From Symbiodinium natans (lineage: Eukaryota; Sar; Dinophyceae; Suessiales; Symbiodiniaceae): DNA of 64,000 bases. Location: assembly GCA_905221605.1 (NCBI GenBank), contig CAJNDS010002094.1:186001-250000 (forward strand). The letters are read 5' to 3'. The first letter of the stretch is position 1. Each line of letters starts with the position of its first letter. Below, in pieces: positions 12,380 through 24,775 of the stretch. The position numbers were made by a program, and so were the translations under genes. Below the pieces are notes generated by a model that had not been told where the DNA came from, searched no databases, and worked only from the letters and a program-made list of their open reading frames with translations.

Positions 12380-13065
12380 TCGACGATTACAGGAGAACCA
12401 GGCAAGCAGAACAGCTGAGTGGAAATGTAACAACCCCACTCCAGGGATTGGGACAAAAACACGGAGATTGCACCTCCGGTGCAGGAATGATATCCTCACC
12501 TTCTTCTCCGTCCTGATGGAAGGCTTGAGGGCTGTTCCCTTGCGAATGACAGCTTGGAAAGCTGAACTCCTGCACCAGGATGTCATGAGCGTTGTGGAGA
12601 GGGGTGGAAAGCTTGGTCGCGAAAACCTGTCTTTGCAGAAGACATGGTGAGCAACATGGAACAAGCCAGGGCCATCATGCAGCATCCTCTTGAAATCGCC
12701 ACCTGAGCGCTCTCGAACAACCAGGATTGATCCGCAGCACACTGTGCCGCAGCCAGCTCCTCTGAGAAAGTGAGGGAAAACAGAGACCATGGGCCATAGA
12801 CTCATATAATCGCATATACCAATGTGCGCTTTACCAATTCTCTCGCACGCCCAACAGGCCCGGAACAGCCTCCTCCAAGCCGCGGCAGCGCACGGGCTCG
12901 CTCTCATTCGAGCGCCCTTCTGACATGTCCTGGCACTTGGAACGCCCTCTTGGTCTCTTGCACTACAGTGCAGTGAAGCAACAAAGCTGCAAAGCCATTT
13001 AAATGAACTGGCGTGCTGCTCCTCCTTTTGCACGGCCTCCAGCACTGCGGCCTGACAAACCAAGC
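12380..13065 (-). CDS. Candidate exons, unassigned
   Basis: A 254-codon minus-strand frame (13063-12299) and shorter overlapping frames cover this stretch. The most protein-like pieces are about 13060-13010 (LEAVQKEEQHASS) and about 12575-12450 (FHQDGEEGEDIIPAPE). The remainder of the long frame is Cys/Arg/Trp-rich and probably intron read-through. No domain recognised. Confidence 0.25.
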
Positions 13066-15900
13066 GTGGGGCGCTAGAGAAAAACTTCGGTGCCTCTTAT
13101 TCAAGTGTTCAGAGGGCGAACAGCGAACAAAATGCACGTTGCGTAGGATTACATAGGCACGCAGAAGTGGGGCAAAGCGATGGAGTATCGAAGGGGGCAG
13201 GAGGGGACAAGGCCTCAAAATGCCTCAAAGAACGCCGTGGTGTTGGCATCTGTTACTGGTCCCAGTAGTAATCTCCGCCCTTCTTGTTGGTGGACTGTGC
13301 AACTCCTATAACTACACCGCCCTGTTGCACATGCTTTGCTGATGCTTTCCTGTAGGTATGACAAGGCCGCACAAAGAAGACCCTTCGTGCGATGGTTGTG
13401 CCGCCTCTTGCCTGAAGCCCAGAAGGGGGGCAGGGGGATCTAGGGATAGGGATAGGTCGACTCGACGTGCGAGGAGGATGTCCACAACCATGCCTCTGAG
13501 CACATGGAACGAAGAATCGACCCCGCCCGGAGAGGATGAATGACCCAAGGTGCCAGCTCCACAAGTGCTCTGCCTAAAACAACGGGCTGACTGTCTGGAA
13601 AATCAGGAAGGCATCAACGGCATCAGCACTGGAAGACTCAGACGAGTTCAAGCTCCATGTGCTTACTTCCTACGACCACAGTTTGTTGTGAGGCTAGTTG
13701 CTGCTCGGGATCGGAACCCTGGGTTGCTTTGCATGGCCTTAACTTAGCACGACAAGTGCAATCCAACGACTGCAAAAAGAGTGCAGCAAAAAGATTGCGA
13801 TAGGTAAACATGTGTAAGCATACATATACACATGCGCAGCATGCTCATAGTAACTGCTCTTTGCAAACGTGGCTGCTACAGTAGCTCGCTCCCAAAAATC
13901 ATCAATCACCCCTTTTCATGGAGTGGCTGTTTCAGAAACAAAGATAGGACCGGAATTTCCGTGGAGTATGTTTCCAAGTCTCTACACGAACAATACTGCC
14001 GCTGGTCCGTGAAGAACTGACTTCTATCACTGGCTTCAACATAAGCCGACTTACTACAACTACTTGCAAACTACACAAATCCACGCACGCGGGGTTTTAA
14101 AGTTTAGGCTTCTCGACACACTCACACGAAACGTATTGCACCCGCCCTCAGCTAAGAAAACTGATTGCCGAAATGTACCTGGGGTGTTGTGAGAAGAGTC
14201 GTGCTCTCAGGCTTGCCACTGAAGCTCGGAACGAACGTCTGGTGGGTCGTTCTCAAAGTTGTGGTCCCTTGTTGGCTTCCCCAAATATGCTGTAACCGGA
14301 ACCCTAAAAGCGAGCGGCCAGCTCATCGCGCATGATCGTGTCAAGAGAAGTATTGTGCTCAGGGAGGTCACAGTCAGACAAGTGGGTTCCATCGCGCAAA
14401 GTCTTCTGATGTCCTACACCAAAACATAGGCGGGCAGCACTGGATGAAAAGAGATGGTTTACACCCAACCAATCCTGCTTTCGGGGATCTACCTTGGGAT
14501 GCTGTAATTTGGGCATCTGACTTCTCGACCTTCAGGGGCGGGGCCCCTTGAAAATGCAAACGATGTTGTCCGCAAGCTTTGAACAGGTCAAGATGATGTC
14601 ATGCGATCTGGCAGTGCCAGGCCAAGCTTCCACGTGTTTTCGCTGAGTTGACCCTGAGATGCCCTGAGGGAAGTGACAGGTCATAATGCTGCGGGGGAAC
14701 TGCAATTCAATACTGGCAACCATGACTCCAGCCACACTGCGGCTCTATGTGCAATAGCACTTTTTCTTGTTTGGGGGGAGGGCGGGGGGACTGGCACAAG
14801 CATCACCGACTCTACATCGGCTGCATCGTTGGAAATCCTAGAAAACAGGAAGAGCAACCACGCACCAGGGCACCAGGAGCGAGCACCCATGCTAAAAGCC
14901 TCCCCTTTGCCTCACCCCAGATTTTCGCTTTTGTTTTCGGCTTCCGGGCTTCCGTCCACGCAAGTTCAACTCCTTCTACAGCAGGTCAATACTGTATTCT
15001 TTCAGTAGATCAGATGTGGCCTCATCTGGATGGCGCAATCGGATAATGCGCACCTGGGCGCAGATCGATCTAGAACGGTACAGTTACAGCCTCAGGAACT
15101 CCTCGCAGCTCAAGGGCCAAAAAGTCAACTCCTTCGGCTTAGGCCAGAGCAGGCGGAGCGAATTCTGGATCAAAGTCTGCCTGCAACAATACACTGTCAA
15201 CAGTTTGTCCGGCTGAGCCTGCAGTACCACGAGGCCTTCTCTGCAGCCTTTGCCAACTCGCGTTCCTGCAACCAGGTAGTGCCAGCATTTTCTTCACAAA
15301 GTCTCAATGGCACATTCTAGCGGGATCTGGCCTTGGTGTGCTTTGTGCTTGAAAGATGCTTTTCACTCATAGTCGGCATATCACTACTCTCAAGCCGTTC
15401 CCTTCCCTTCCTCCCCCGCACCCCCCGCCCCAGGGCATTTGGGTTCGGAAACTTTACGAACATGAATGCCTTGAGCCTCTGCCTGTTGCAGGTTGCATGG
15501 TCCTGAAACGCAGTACACTATTTGCGATGAGGAAACTGCACGGGAGGGTGTTGAGTGTGGCTTGACAACTTGGGTAAGCCATGTGGGCCTTGGAGATGGC
15601 ACATTCTCCATTCAAAGCCTCTAGGCCTAGAAAACTGGCGAGGCGACTGCTCCCATTACAGAAACCGTGGAGAAGAGAGCACCGACAAGACTTTAAAGAC
15701 GCGCTGAAGCCGGTCATGTCATGGCCGGCTTCTGGGCACGGCCAAATCTCGCATCAAGTTTGCTGCTGCGCACCTACGAAAAACTTCCAAGCATAGACCC
15801 TGCGAGCCCATGTCAATGCTAACATCACAATGCCAAAGCTTCAGTATACATGGCTCTACACTCTGCACGTCTCCACGGCGTTGCCGCATTACTGCCAGAT
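13066..15900. other. No gene recognised
   Basis: Short open frames occur on both strands but none has a motif, a repeated composition or paired splice borders convincing enough to call. A mixed G tract lies at 14773-14789 and a C-rich tract at 15412-15432. Likely intron or intergenic DNA. Confidence 0.5.
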
Positions 15901-16275
15901 GCTAAACTCTGCAAATTCTGCGCATCACGACCCGATCGTACATCGCAGATGCTGGTGCCTCAGCCTTGACCACAGGCGTTGCCGAGCTACCCTCTGTCCA
16001 AAACGGCGCCAGTAGGGATCCCAGTCGAGCCTGGTGGACACGGCGAAACTTGCGGGCTGCTGGTGGCTCGAGCGCAGCTCGCCTGATGGTTGTCTTCCGA
16101 ATCCTGAATCTGCAGCAGGGAGGAGGTGAAGCCCTGCAGGGCCGCCTTGCCGAAAGGCACATCATTGAATCATGCTCCTGAACCGGAGGCTCCGGTGGTC
16201 TCCGCCTCCCAGCTTGCGAGCTGCCGCAGATCCGTGGGATATCCCAGCAGCAAGATACCCTTCGGCCTGGCAACA
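15900..16275 (-). CDS. Candidate exon beside the 8.5-kb repeat element
   Basis: A 123-codon minus-strand frame (16273-15902) includes AALEPPAARKFRRVHQARLG and PVVKAEAPASAMYDRV, a plausible basic, Pro/Ala-rich protein segment. It lies just left of the terminal-repeat element at 16381. On the far side of that element, Lys/Glu/Pro-rich exons lie on the same strand (24990-25540). They could belong to one gene whose intron carries the element, but nothing in the sequence proves it. Confidence 0.3.
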
Positions 16276-16302
16276 GAATCAGATGCAGAATTTTGACAGG
16301 TG

Positions 16303-16379
16303 GAGGGGGGGGGGGAAGGGGAGGGGGGAAGGGGAGGGGGGAAGGGGAGGGGGGAAGGGGAGGGGGGAAGGGGGTGGGT
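16303..16379. repeat. G4-6/AA minisatellite at left end of element
   Basis: The unit GGGGAGGGGGGAA repeats about five times, immediately outside the left 40-bp terminal repeat. A pure G tract lies in the same relation to the right end. Confidence 0.95.
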
Positions 16380-16569
16380 GGCTTAAATAGGGTCTATTTG
16401 GAAGCTGAGACTCGGGTTTTTAGACTAACCAATGCGTCTCCACGAGAGCATTCTTGGAAGCTGAGAGTGGTGTTTTTGTGTGGTAGATACAAAGGAAAGG
16501 GCATAAGAAAGTAGCGAAAGGAGCTCCTCAATTCCCTTCCTTATCTCCTATGCTCTTTTCCTTATTCAT

Positions 16570-19500
16570 TGCAACAGGAGAAATCAGGAAAAGGGCCTCC
16601 ATTCCCCTCTTGTTCTTCCTTTCTTGTGTTTTTGTCATTTAAAGGGGAACGGGAGAAGAGAAGGGAAAGAGAAGGAGACAGGAGAGATAAAAGGAAGACA
16701 ATTTTAATGGGAAGAGCCAAGAAAAGAATAGAAAAAGATGAACAAAGAAGATGGAGAGACAAAACAAGGCGCAAAGAAAATGGCACTCTTCTTTATCTAT
16801 CCTCTCTCCCTTCTCTCTCCCTTCCCTCTTTCTTTTCGAAACAGAAAAACGAAAAAGGAAGAACTTGAAAAGGAGAAGGGTAAGGAAAAGAGCAGAAGAG
16901 ACAGGCCGAAAAGAGGGATATGATGAAGTATGGGCAATGTCCACGCGCAAGGAGTCACCCTCTGCTTACCCTTCCACTGCTTTATCATACAAGTTCCTTT
17001 CTTGTGTTATATTAGTTAAAAGGTAACAGAAGGAGAGAAGGGCAAGGGAAGTGAGAGAGGAGAGACAACAAGGAGGCCATTTGAATTTTCTGGAGGGGTA
17101 CTGAAAAGAAGAGAAGACACAATAAACAAGGAGACGGATAGCACTCTTCTTTATCTATCATCTCTCCCTTCCTTGTCTCTCGCTTTTCCCTCTATAATTA
17201 AAAAAATAGGTGCCCTCTCCCTCTTCAGGAAGCCCCCTTGCCCTTATTTTGCTAGCTTTCTGAAACGACAAGGAAAACAACACATAGAAAGAGAGGAAAG
17301 GGAATGAAACAATAGGCAGTGGAGCTCTTCAGTGTCTTTACCTATCTCTTTTCTTCTTTTTCTTTTTCATTCAATAAGGAAAAGAAGCTTCCTTTGGTGT
17401 GATTTTGAGATTTAAAAGAGAACAAGAGAAGAGAAGGGAGAGAGAAAGGAGAGAGGAGAGATCAAAAGGAAACAATTTTCATGGGAAGAGCAATGACAAT
17501 CATGGAAGAGAAATGAAGACAGGAGAGGGAGGTGCAAAATCAGGCAAAGAGAAGATGGTGCTCGTTTTCTTCTTTCCTCTCTTTCTTATCTTTCCCTTTC
17601 AAATAAAAAACAAAAGGAAGAACAATGAACATGTAAAGGAACCCATTTTCTTTTTTCCGCTTGGGAACAAGGAAAAGAACAGAGGCGATAGGGCGAGAGG
17701 AGGGATTTGCTGCAGCGTGGGGAGGGTCTACGGACAAGGAGCCAACCCCGCTCACTTTCCCCATCCATTGGAAAAGAAAGGAACATGGCCTCCATTCCCC
17801 TCTTGTTCTTCCTTTCTTGCGTTTTTGTCATTTAAAGGGGAACAGGAGAAGAGAAGGGAGAGAGAAGGAGAGAGGAGAGACAAAAGGATTGCATTGTTAA
17901 TGGGAAGAGCAAAGAAAAGAATAGAAGAGAGATGAATAGAGAAGAGGGAGAGACAAAACAAGGCGCAGAGAAGATGGCACTCACTCTTTATCTATCCTCT
18001 CTTCCTTATCTCTCCCTGCCATCTTTCTTTTCGAAATAAGAAAACAAAAAGGAAGAACTATGAGAAGGAGAAGGGTAAGGACAAGAGCAGAAGAGACAGG
18101 CCGAAAAGAGGGATATGATGAAGTATGGGCAAGGACCACGCGCAAGGAGTCACCCTCTGCTTACCCTTCCACTGCTTTATCATACAAGTTCCTTTCTTGT
18201 GTTATATTCGTTAAAAGGTAACAGAAGGAGAGAAGGGCAAGGGAAGTGAGAGAGGAGAGACAACAAGGAGGCCATTTGAATTTTCTGGAGGGGTACTGGA
18301 AAGAAGAGAAGACACAATAAACAAGGAGACGGATAGCACTCTTCTTTATCTATCATCTCTCCCTTCCTTGTCTCTCGCTTTTCCCTCTATAATTAAAAAA
18401 ATAGGTGCCCTCTCTCCTCTTCAGGAAGCCCCCTTGCCCTTATTTTGCTAGCTTTCTGAAACGACAAGGAAAACAACACATAGAAAGAGAGGAAAGGGAA
18501 TGAAACAATAGGCAGTGGAGCTCTTCAGTGTCTTTACCTATCTCTTTTCTTCTTTTTCTTTTTCATTCAATAAGGAAAAGAAGCTTCCTTTGGTGTGATT
18601 TTGAGATTTAAAAGAGAACAAGAGAAGAGAAGGGAGAGAGAAAGGAGAGAGGAGAGATCAAAAGGAAACAATTTTCATGGGAAGAGCAATGATAGTCATG
18701 GAAGAGAAATGAAGACAGGAGAGGGAGGTGCAAAATCAGGCAAAGAGAAGATGGTGCTCGTTTTCTTCTTTCCTCTCTTTCTTATCTTTCCCTTTCAAAT
18801 AAAAAACAAAAGGAAGAACAATGAACATGTAAAGGAACCCATTTTCTTTTTTCCGCTTGGGAACAAGGAAAAGAACAGAGGCGATAGGGCGAGAGGAGGG
18901 ATTTGCTGCAGCGTGGGGAGGGTCTACGGACAAGGAGCCAACCCCGCTCACTTTCCCCATCCATTGGAAAAGAAAGGAACATGGCCTCCATTCCCTCTTG
19001 TTCTTCCTTTCTTGTGTTTTTGTCATTTGAAGGGGAACAGGAGAAGAGAAGGGAGAGAGAAGGAGACAGGAGAGATAAACGGAAGACAATTTTAATGGGA
19101 AGAGCCAAGAAAAGAATAGAAGAGAGATGAACAAAGAAGATGGAGAGACAAAACAAGGCGCGAAGAAAATGGCACTCTTCTTTATCTATCCTCTCTCTCT
19201 TCTCTCTCCTTTCCCTCTTTCTTTTCGAAACAGAAAAACTAAAAAGGAAGAACTTGAAAAGGAGAAGGGTAAGGAAAAGAGCACAAGAGACAGGCCGAAA
19301 AGAGGGATATGATGACGTATGGGCAAGGTCCACGCGCAAGGAGTCACCCTCTGCTTGCCCTTCCACTGCTTTATCATACAAGTTCCTTTCTTGTGTTATA
19401 TTAGTTAAAAGGTAACAGAAGGAGAGAAGGGCAAGGGAAGTGAGAGAGGAGAGACAACAAGGAGGCCATTTGAATTTTCTGGAGGGGTACTGAAAAGAAG

Positions 19501-21720
19501 AGAAGACACAATAAACAAGGAGACGGATAGCACTCTTCTTTATCTATCATCTCTCCCTTCCTTGTCTCTCGCTTTTCCCTCTATAATTAAAAAATAGGTG
19601 CCCTCTCTCCTCTTCAGGAAGCCCCCTTGCCCTTATTTTGCTAGCTTTCTGAAACGACAAGGAAAACAACACATAGAAAGAGAGGAAAGGGAATGAAACA
19701 ATAGGCAGTGGAGCTCTTCAGTGTCTTTACCTATCTCTTTTCTTCTTTTTCTTTTTCATTCAATAAGGAAAAGAAGCTTCCTTTGGTGTGATTTTGAGAT
19801 TTAAAAGAGAACAAGAGAAGAGAAGGGAGAGAGAAAGGAGAGAGGAGAGATCAAAAGGAAACAATTTTCATGGGAAGAGCAATGAAAATCATGGAAGAGA
19901 AATGAAGACAGGAGAGGGAGGTGCAAAATCAGGCAAAGAGAAGATGGTGCTCGTTTTCTTCTTTCCTCTCTTTCTTATCTTTCCCTTTCAAACAAAAAAC
20001 AAAAGGAAGAACAATGAACATGTAAAGGAACCCATTTTCTTTTTCCGTTTGGGAACAAGGAAAAGAACAGAGGCGATAGGGCGAGAGGAGGGGATTTGCT
20101 GCAGCGTGGGGAGGGTCTACGGACAAGGAGCCAACCCGCTCACTTTCCCATCCATTGGAAAAGAAAGGAACATGGCCTCCATTCCCCTCTTGTTCTTCCT
20201 TTCTTGCGTTTTTGTCATTTAAAGGGGAACAGGAGAAGAGAAGGGAGAGAGAAGGAGAGAGGAGAGACAAAAGGATTGCATTGTTAATGGGAAGAGCAAA
20301 GAAAAGAATAGAAGAGAGATGAATAGAGAAGAGGGAGAGACAAAACAAGGCGCAGAGAAGATGGCACTCACTCTTTATCTATCCTCTCTTCCTTATCTCT
20401 CCCTGCCATCTTTCTTTTCGAAATAAGAAAACAAAAAGGAAGAACTATGAGAAGGAGAAGGGTAAGGAAAGGAACAGAAGAGATAGGCCGAGAGGAGGGG
20501 TATGATGAAGTATGCTTACCCTTCCACTGCCTTATCATACAAGTTCCTTTCTTGTGGTTTATCAGTCAGAAGGAAACAGAAGGAGAGAAGGGAAAGGGAA
20601 GTGAGAGGAGATAACAAGGATGCCATTTTTCTGGAAGCGCAACTGTACCGGAATGTGGCCACAACAAGCAGGCCAGGGAGGCTCAGGCGGGGCAAGTCTC
20701 TCCCTAATTAGAAAAAATCAACCTTGCTATTCACAGGTAGGCGCCCTTCTTCCTCTTCAGGAAATCGCCTTTCCCTTATTTTGTTATTTTGCTTTTTGAA
20801 GCGAATAAGAAAAACAACAAATAAGAAGAGAAGACAGGGAATGACTAGGTAAAGAGAGGAGCTTTTCAATTTCCTCCCTATCTCTTATGTTACTTTTCCT
20901 TCTTGGGCGGGTGTCCTTTTTTCTTCCTTGAAGATGCAGAAAACTATCAAAAAGGACACCCGTTCCATCGCCCACAATTCCCTTCCTTATCTCCTATGCT
21001 CTTTTCCTTATTCATTGCAACAGGAGAATTCAGGAAAAGGGCCTCCATTCCCCTCTTGTTCTTCCTTTCTTGTGTTTTTGTCATTTAAAGGGGAACAGGA
21101 GAAGAGAAGGCAAAGAGAAGGAGAGAGGAGAGATAAAAGGAACACAATGCTAATGGGAAGAGCCAAGAAAAGAATAGAAGAGAGATGAACAAAGAAGATG
21201 GAGAGACAAAACAAGGCGCAAAGAAGATGGCACTCTTCTTTATCTATCCTCTCTCCCTTCTCTCTCCCTTCCCTCTTTCTTATCGAAACAGAAAACGAAA
21301 AAGGAAGAACTTGAAAAGGAGAAGGGTAAGGACAAGAGCAGAAGAGACAGGCCAAAAAGAGGAATATGATGAACTGAAAAGAAGAGAAGACACAATAAAC
21401 AAGGAGACGGATAGCACTCTTCTTTATCTATCATCTCTCCCTTCCTTGTCTCTCGCTTTTCCCTCTATAATTAAAAAAATAGGTGCCCTCTCTCCTCTTC
21501 AGGAAGCCCCCTTGCCCTTATTTTGCTAGCTTTCTGAAACGACAAGGAAAACAACACATAGAAAGAAAGGAAAAGGAATGAAACAATAGGCAGTGGAGCT
21601 CTTCAGTGTCTTTACCTATCTCTTTTCTTCTTTTTCTTTTTCATTCAATAAGGAAAAGAAGCTTCCTTTGGTCCTTTGGTGTGATTTTGAGATTTAAAAG
21701 AGAACAAGAGAAGAGAAGGG
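16570..21720. repeat. Tandem array of ~1.19-kb units made of purine and pyrimidine tracts
   Basis: The box GCCTCCATTCCC followed by TTGTTCTTCC recurs near 16598, 17789, 18985, 20177 and 21045, giving periods of about 1191, 1196, 1192 and 868. Another box, AAGAGAAGACACAATAAAC, recurs near 17105, 18302, 19496 and 21380. Copies are very similar, with small indels. The first and last copies share a variant (CAACAGGAGAA before the box) that the middle copies lack. Each unit alternates GA-rich and CT-rich blocks. The Lys/Arg/Glu-rich open frames repeated once per unit (17399-17935, 18595-19095, 19788-20222) differ by frameshifts between copies, so they are not conserved as protein. Confidence 0.9.
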
Positions 21721-21721
21721 A

Positions 21722-21790
21722 GACCCGGGCTCGTAATTTAGTATTGAGGGGCAGGCCCGGGCTCGTGATTTAGCATCGGGGAATTTAAAA
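21722..21790. repeat. 33-bp direct repeat at array/palindrome junction
   Basis: CCCGGGCTCGTAATTTAG near 21725 is repeated as CCCGGGCTCGTGATTTAG near 21758. It marks the switch from the purine/pyrimidine array to the palindrome block. Confidence 0.8.
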
Positions 21791-21814
21791 AACCAATTTC
21801 ATTTCAATGTCCAG

Positions 21815-22605
21815 GGGCCCGATTTGGCCAAATTTTGCCGGGCAAAATTTGGCCAAATCGAGCCGCGCATTTCGCATCGCGTACGACGAGCAGCCCGATT
21901 TGGCCAAATTTTGCCCGCAGACTGCCCGGCAAAATTTGGCCAAATCGGGCTGCCCTTCGTATGCGATGAGAAATGCGCGGCTCGATGTGGCCAAATTTTG
22001 CCCGGAGGCTGCCCGGCAAAATCTGGCCAAATCCAGCCGCGCCTTTCTGGAGGCCCGAAATTATTTAAACTATCGCGGCTCGATTTGGCCAAATTTTGCC
22101 CGGAGGCTGCCCGGCAAAATTTGGCCAAATCGAGCCACGCATTTCTCATCGCATACGAAGGGCAGCCCGATTTGGCCAAATTTTGCCCGGAAGCTGCCCG
22201 GCAAAATTTGGCCAAATCGAGCCGCGAAAGTTTAAACAATTTCGGGCCTTCAGAAAGGCGCGGCTCGATTTGGCCAAATTTTGCCCGGAGGCTGCCCGGC
22301 AAAATTTGGCCAAATCGAGCCGCGCATTTCTCATCACGTTCGACGAGCAGCCCGATTTGGCCAAATTTTGCCCGCAGACTGCCCGGCAAAATCTGGCCAA
22401 ATCGAGCCGCGCCTTTCTGGAGGCCCGAAATTATTTAAACTATCGCGGCTCGATTTGGCCAAATTTTGCCGGGCAGTCTGCGGGCAAAATTTGGCCAAAT
22501 CGAGCCGCGCATTTCTCATGGCATACGAAGAGCAGCCCGATTTGGCCAAATTTTGCCCGCAGGCTGCCCGGCAAAATTTGGCCAAATCGAGCCGCGATAG
22601 TTTAA
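21815..22605. repeat. Array of nine near-perfect palindromes
   Basis: The arm CGATTTGGCCAAATTTTGCC is followed within about 5-15 nt by its reverse complement. This happens nine times, starting near 21820, 21896, 21982, 22081, 22168, 22266, 22353, 22451 and 22538, so spacing is about 75-100 nt. Inside each arm TTTGGCCAAA is itself a perfect palindrome. The linkers between units come in two main types (one with ATTTCTCATCGCATACG, one with TTTCTGGAGGCCCGAAAT), and copies of a linker appear in both orientations. Because the block is self-complementary, several frames on both strands stay open and encode the same peptide theme (IWPNFA, KFGQI, LAKFC). No codon-level sign of selection is visible. 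Confidence 0.95.
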
Positions 22606-22611
22606 ATTATT

Positions 22612-24775
22612 TAATTCTGGGAGGGGGGGGGGGCCTGGTCCTGCTGCTCCCCCCCCCCTTTTCGGATTTAAATTATGTTAATTTTTTTAAATGATTCAAA
22701 TTATTTAAATTATTTAATTCCAGGGGGGAACCGAAAAGGGGGGGGGGGGGCAGGCCCCACCCGGCCCCCTCCCCCTCCCAGAATTAAATAATGTTAAATA
22801 ATTTAAATCCGAAAGGGGTGTTCAGGATTTAAATTATTTAAATTATTTAATTCTGGGAGGGGGAGGGGGCCCGGTGGGGCCTGGCCCCCCCCCTTTTTCG
22901 GAATTTAAATTATTTAAATTTTTAAATTATTTAAATTATTTAAATTATTTATTTTAAATAATTTAAATCCGAAAAGGGGGGGGCCAGGCCCCACCGGGCC
23001 CCCTCCCCCTCCCAGAATTAAATAATTTAAATAATTTAAATCCTGAACACCCCTTTCGGATTTAAATTATTTAAATTATTTAATTCTGGGAGGGGGAGGG
23101 GGCCCGGTGGGGCCTGCCCCCCCCCCCTTTTCGGATTTAAATTATTTAAACTATTTAAATTATTTAAATTATTTAAATTATTTAATTCCAGGGGGGGAAT
23201 TAAATAATGTAAATAATTTAAATCTGAAAAGGGGGGTTCGGATTTAAATTATTTAAATTATTTAATTACCCCCCCCGGAATTAAATAGTTTAAATAATTT
23301 AAATAATTTAAATAATTTAAATAATTTAAATAATTTAAATAATTTAAATCCGAAAAGGGGAGGGGGGGCAGGCCCCACCAGGCCCCCTCCCAGAATTAAA
23401 TAATTTAATAATTTAAATCCGAAAGGGGTGTTCAGGATTTAAATTATTTAAATTATTTAATTCTGGGAGGGGGAGGGGGCCCGGTGGGGCCTGGCCCCCC
23501 CCCTTTTCGGATTTAAATTATTTAAATTATTTAAATTATTTAAATTATTTAAATTATTTAAATTATTTAAATTATTTAATTCCAGGGGGTGAATTAAATA
23601 ATTTAAATAATTTAAATCTGAAAGGGGGGGTTCGGATTTAAATTGTTTAAATTATTTAATTACCCCCCCCGGAATTAAATAGTTTAAATAATTTAAATAA
23701 TTTAAATAATTTAAATATTTTAAATCCGAAAAGGGGGGGGGGGGCCAGGCCCCACCAGGCCCCCTCCCCCTCCCAGAATTAAATAATTTAAATAATTTAA
23801 ATAATTTAAATCCGAAAGGGGTGTTCAGGATTTAAAGTATTTAAATTATATAATTCTGGGAGGGGGAGGGGGCCCGGTGGGGCCTGGCCCCCCCCCTTTT
23901 CGGATTTAAATTATTTAAATTATTTAAATTATTTAAATTATTTAAATTATTTACATTATTTAAAGTATTTAAATTATTTAAATTATTTAAATTATTTAAT
24001 TCCAGGGGGGGGAATTAAATAATTTAAATAATTTAAATCTGAAAGGGGGGGTTCGGATTTAAATTATTTAAATTATTTAATTCCCCCCCGGAATTAAATA
24101 ATTTAAATAATTTAAATAATTTAAATAATTTAAATAATTTAAATAATTTAAATAATTTAAATAATTAAAATAATTTAAATAATTTAAATAATTTAAATAA
24201 TTGAAATCCGAAAAGGGGGGGGGGCCAGGCCCCACCATGCCCCCTCCCCCTCCCAGAATTAAATAATTTAAATAATTTAAATCCGAAAGGGGTGTTCAGG
24301 ATTTAAATTATTTAAATTATTTAATTCTGGGAGGGGGAGGGGGCCCGGTGGGGCCTGCCCCCCCCCCTTTTCGGATTTAAATTATTTAAATTATTTAAAT
24401 TATTTAAATTATTTAAATTATTTAAATTATTTAAATTATTTAAATTATTTAAATTATTTTATTTATTCCGGTGGGGGGGAATTAAATAATTTAATAATTT
24501 AAATAATTTAAGTAATGTAAATAATTTAAATAATTTAAATCCGAAAAGGGGGGGGGGCAGGCCCCACCGGGCCCCCTCCCCCTCCCAGAATTAAATAATT
24601 TAAATAATTTAAATCCGAAAGGGGTGTTCAGGATTTAAATTATTTAAATTATTTAATTCTGGGAGGGGGAGGGGGCCCGGTGGGGCCTCCCCCCCCCCCC
24701 TTTTCGGATTTAAATTATTTAAATTATTTAAATTATTTAAATTATTTAAATTATTTAAATTATTTAATTCCTTGC
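22612..24775. repeat. (TTAAATAA)n blocks alternating with inverted G-rich/C-rich cores
   Basis: AT-only runs of TTTAAATTA units alternate with GC cores. One core type reads TCTGGGAGGGGGAGGGGGCC then GGTGGGGCCTG then C9 and TTTTCGG. The other is its reverse complement, starting CCGAAAAGGGG. Cores of opposite orientation follow one another at about 200-300 nt, together with a second, shorter core (CCAGGGGGG / CCCCCCCGGAATT) and a GGGGTGTTCAGGA box. Neighbouring segments can therefore pair over tens of bases. No coding sequence is present. Confidence 0.95.

Noticed and set aside
17399-20222. Recurring 140-180-codon Lys/Arg/Glu-rich open frames, one per tandem unit
   Set aside because: They are read from purine-rich repeats and differ by frameshifts between otherwise near-identical units, so the protein is not conserved.
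21815-22605. Resemblance to a CRISPR array (regular repeats with spacers)
   Set aside because: The spacers are themselves repeated in two main types and both orientations, the repeats are long palindromes, and the context is eukaryotic with no cas genes.
21785-22694. Overlapping open frames on both strands with a repeated LAKFC / IWPNFA peptide
   Set aside because: They follow automatically from a self-complementary palindrome array without stops; no codon bias or homology supports a protein.
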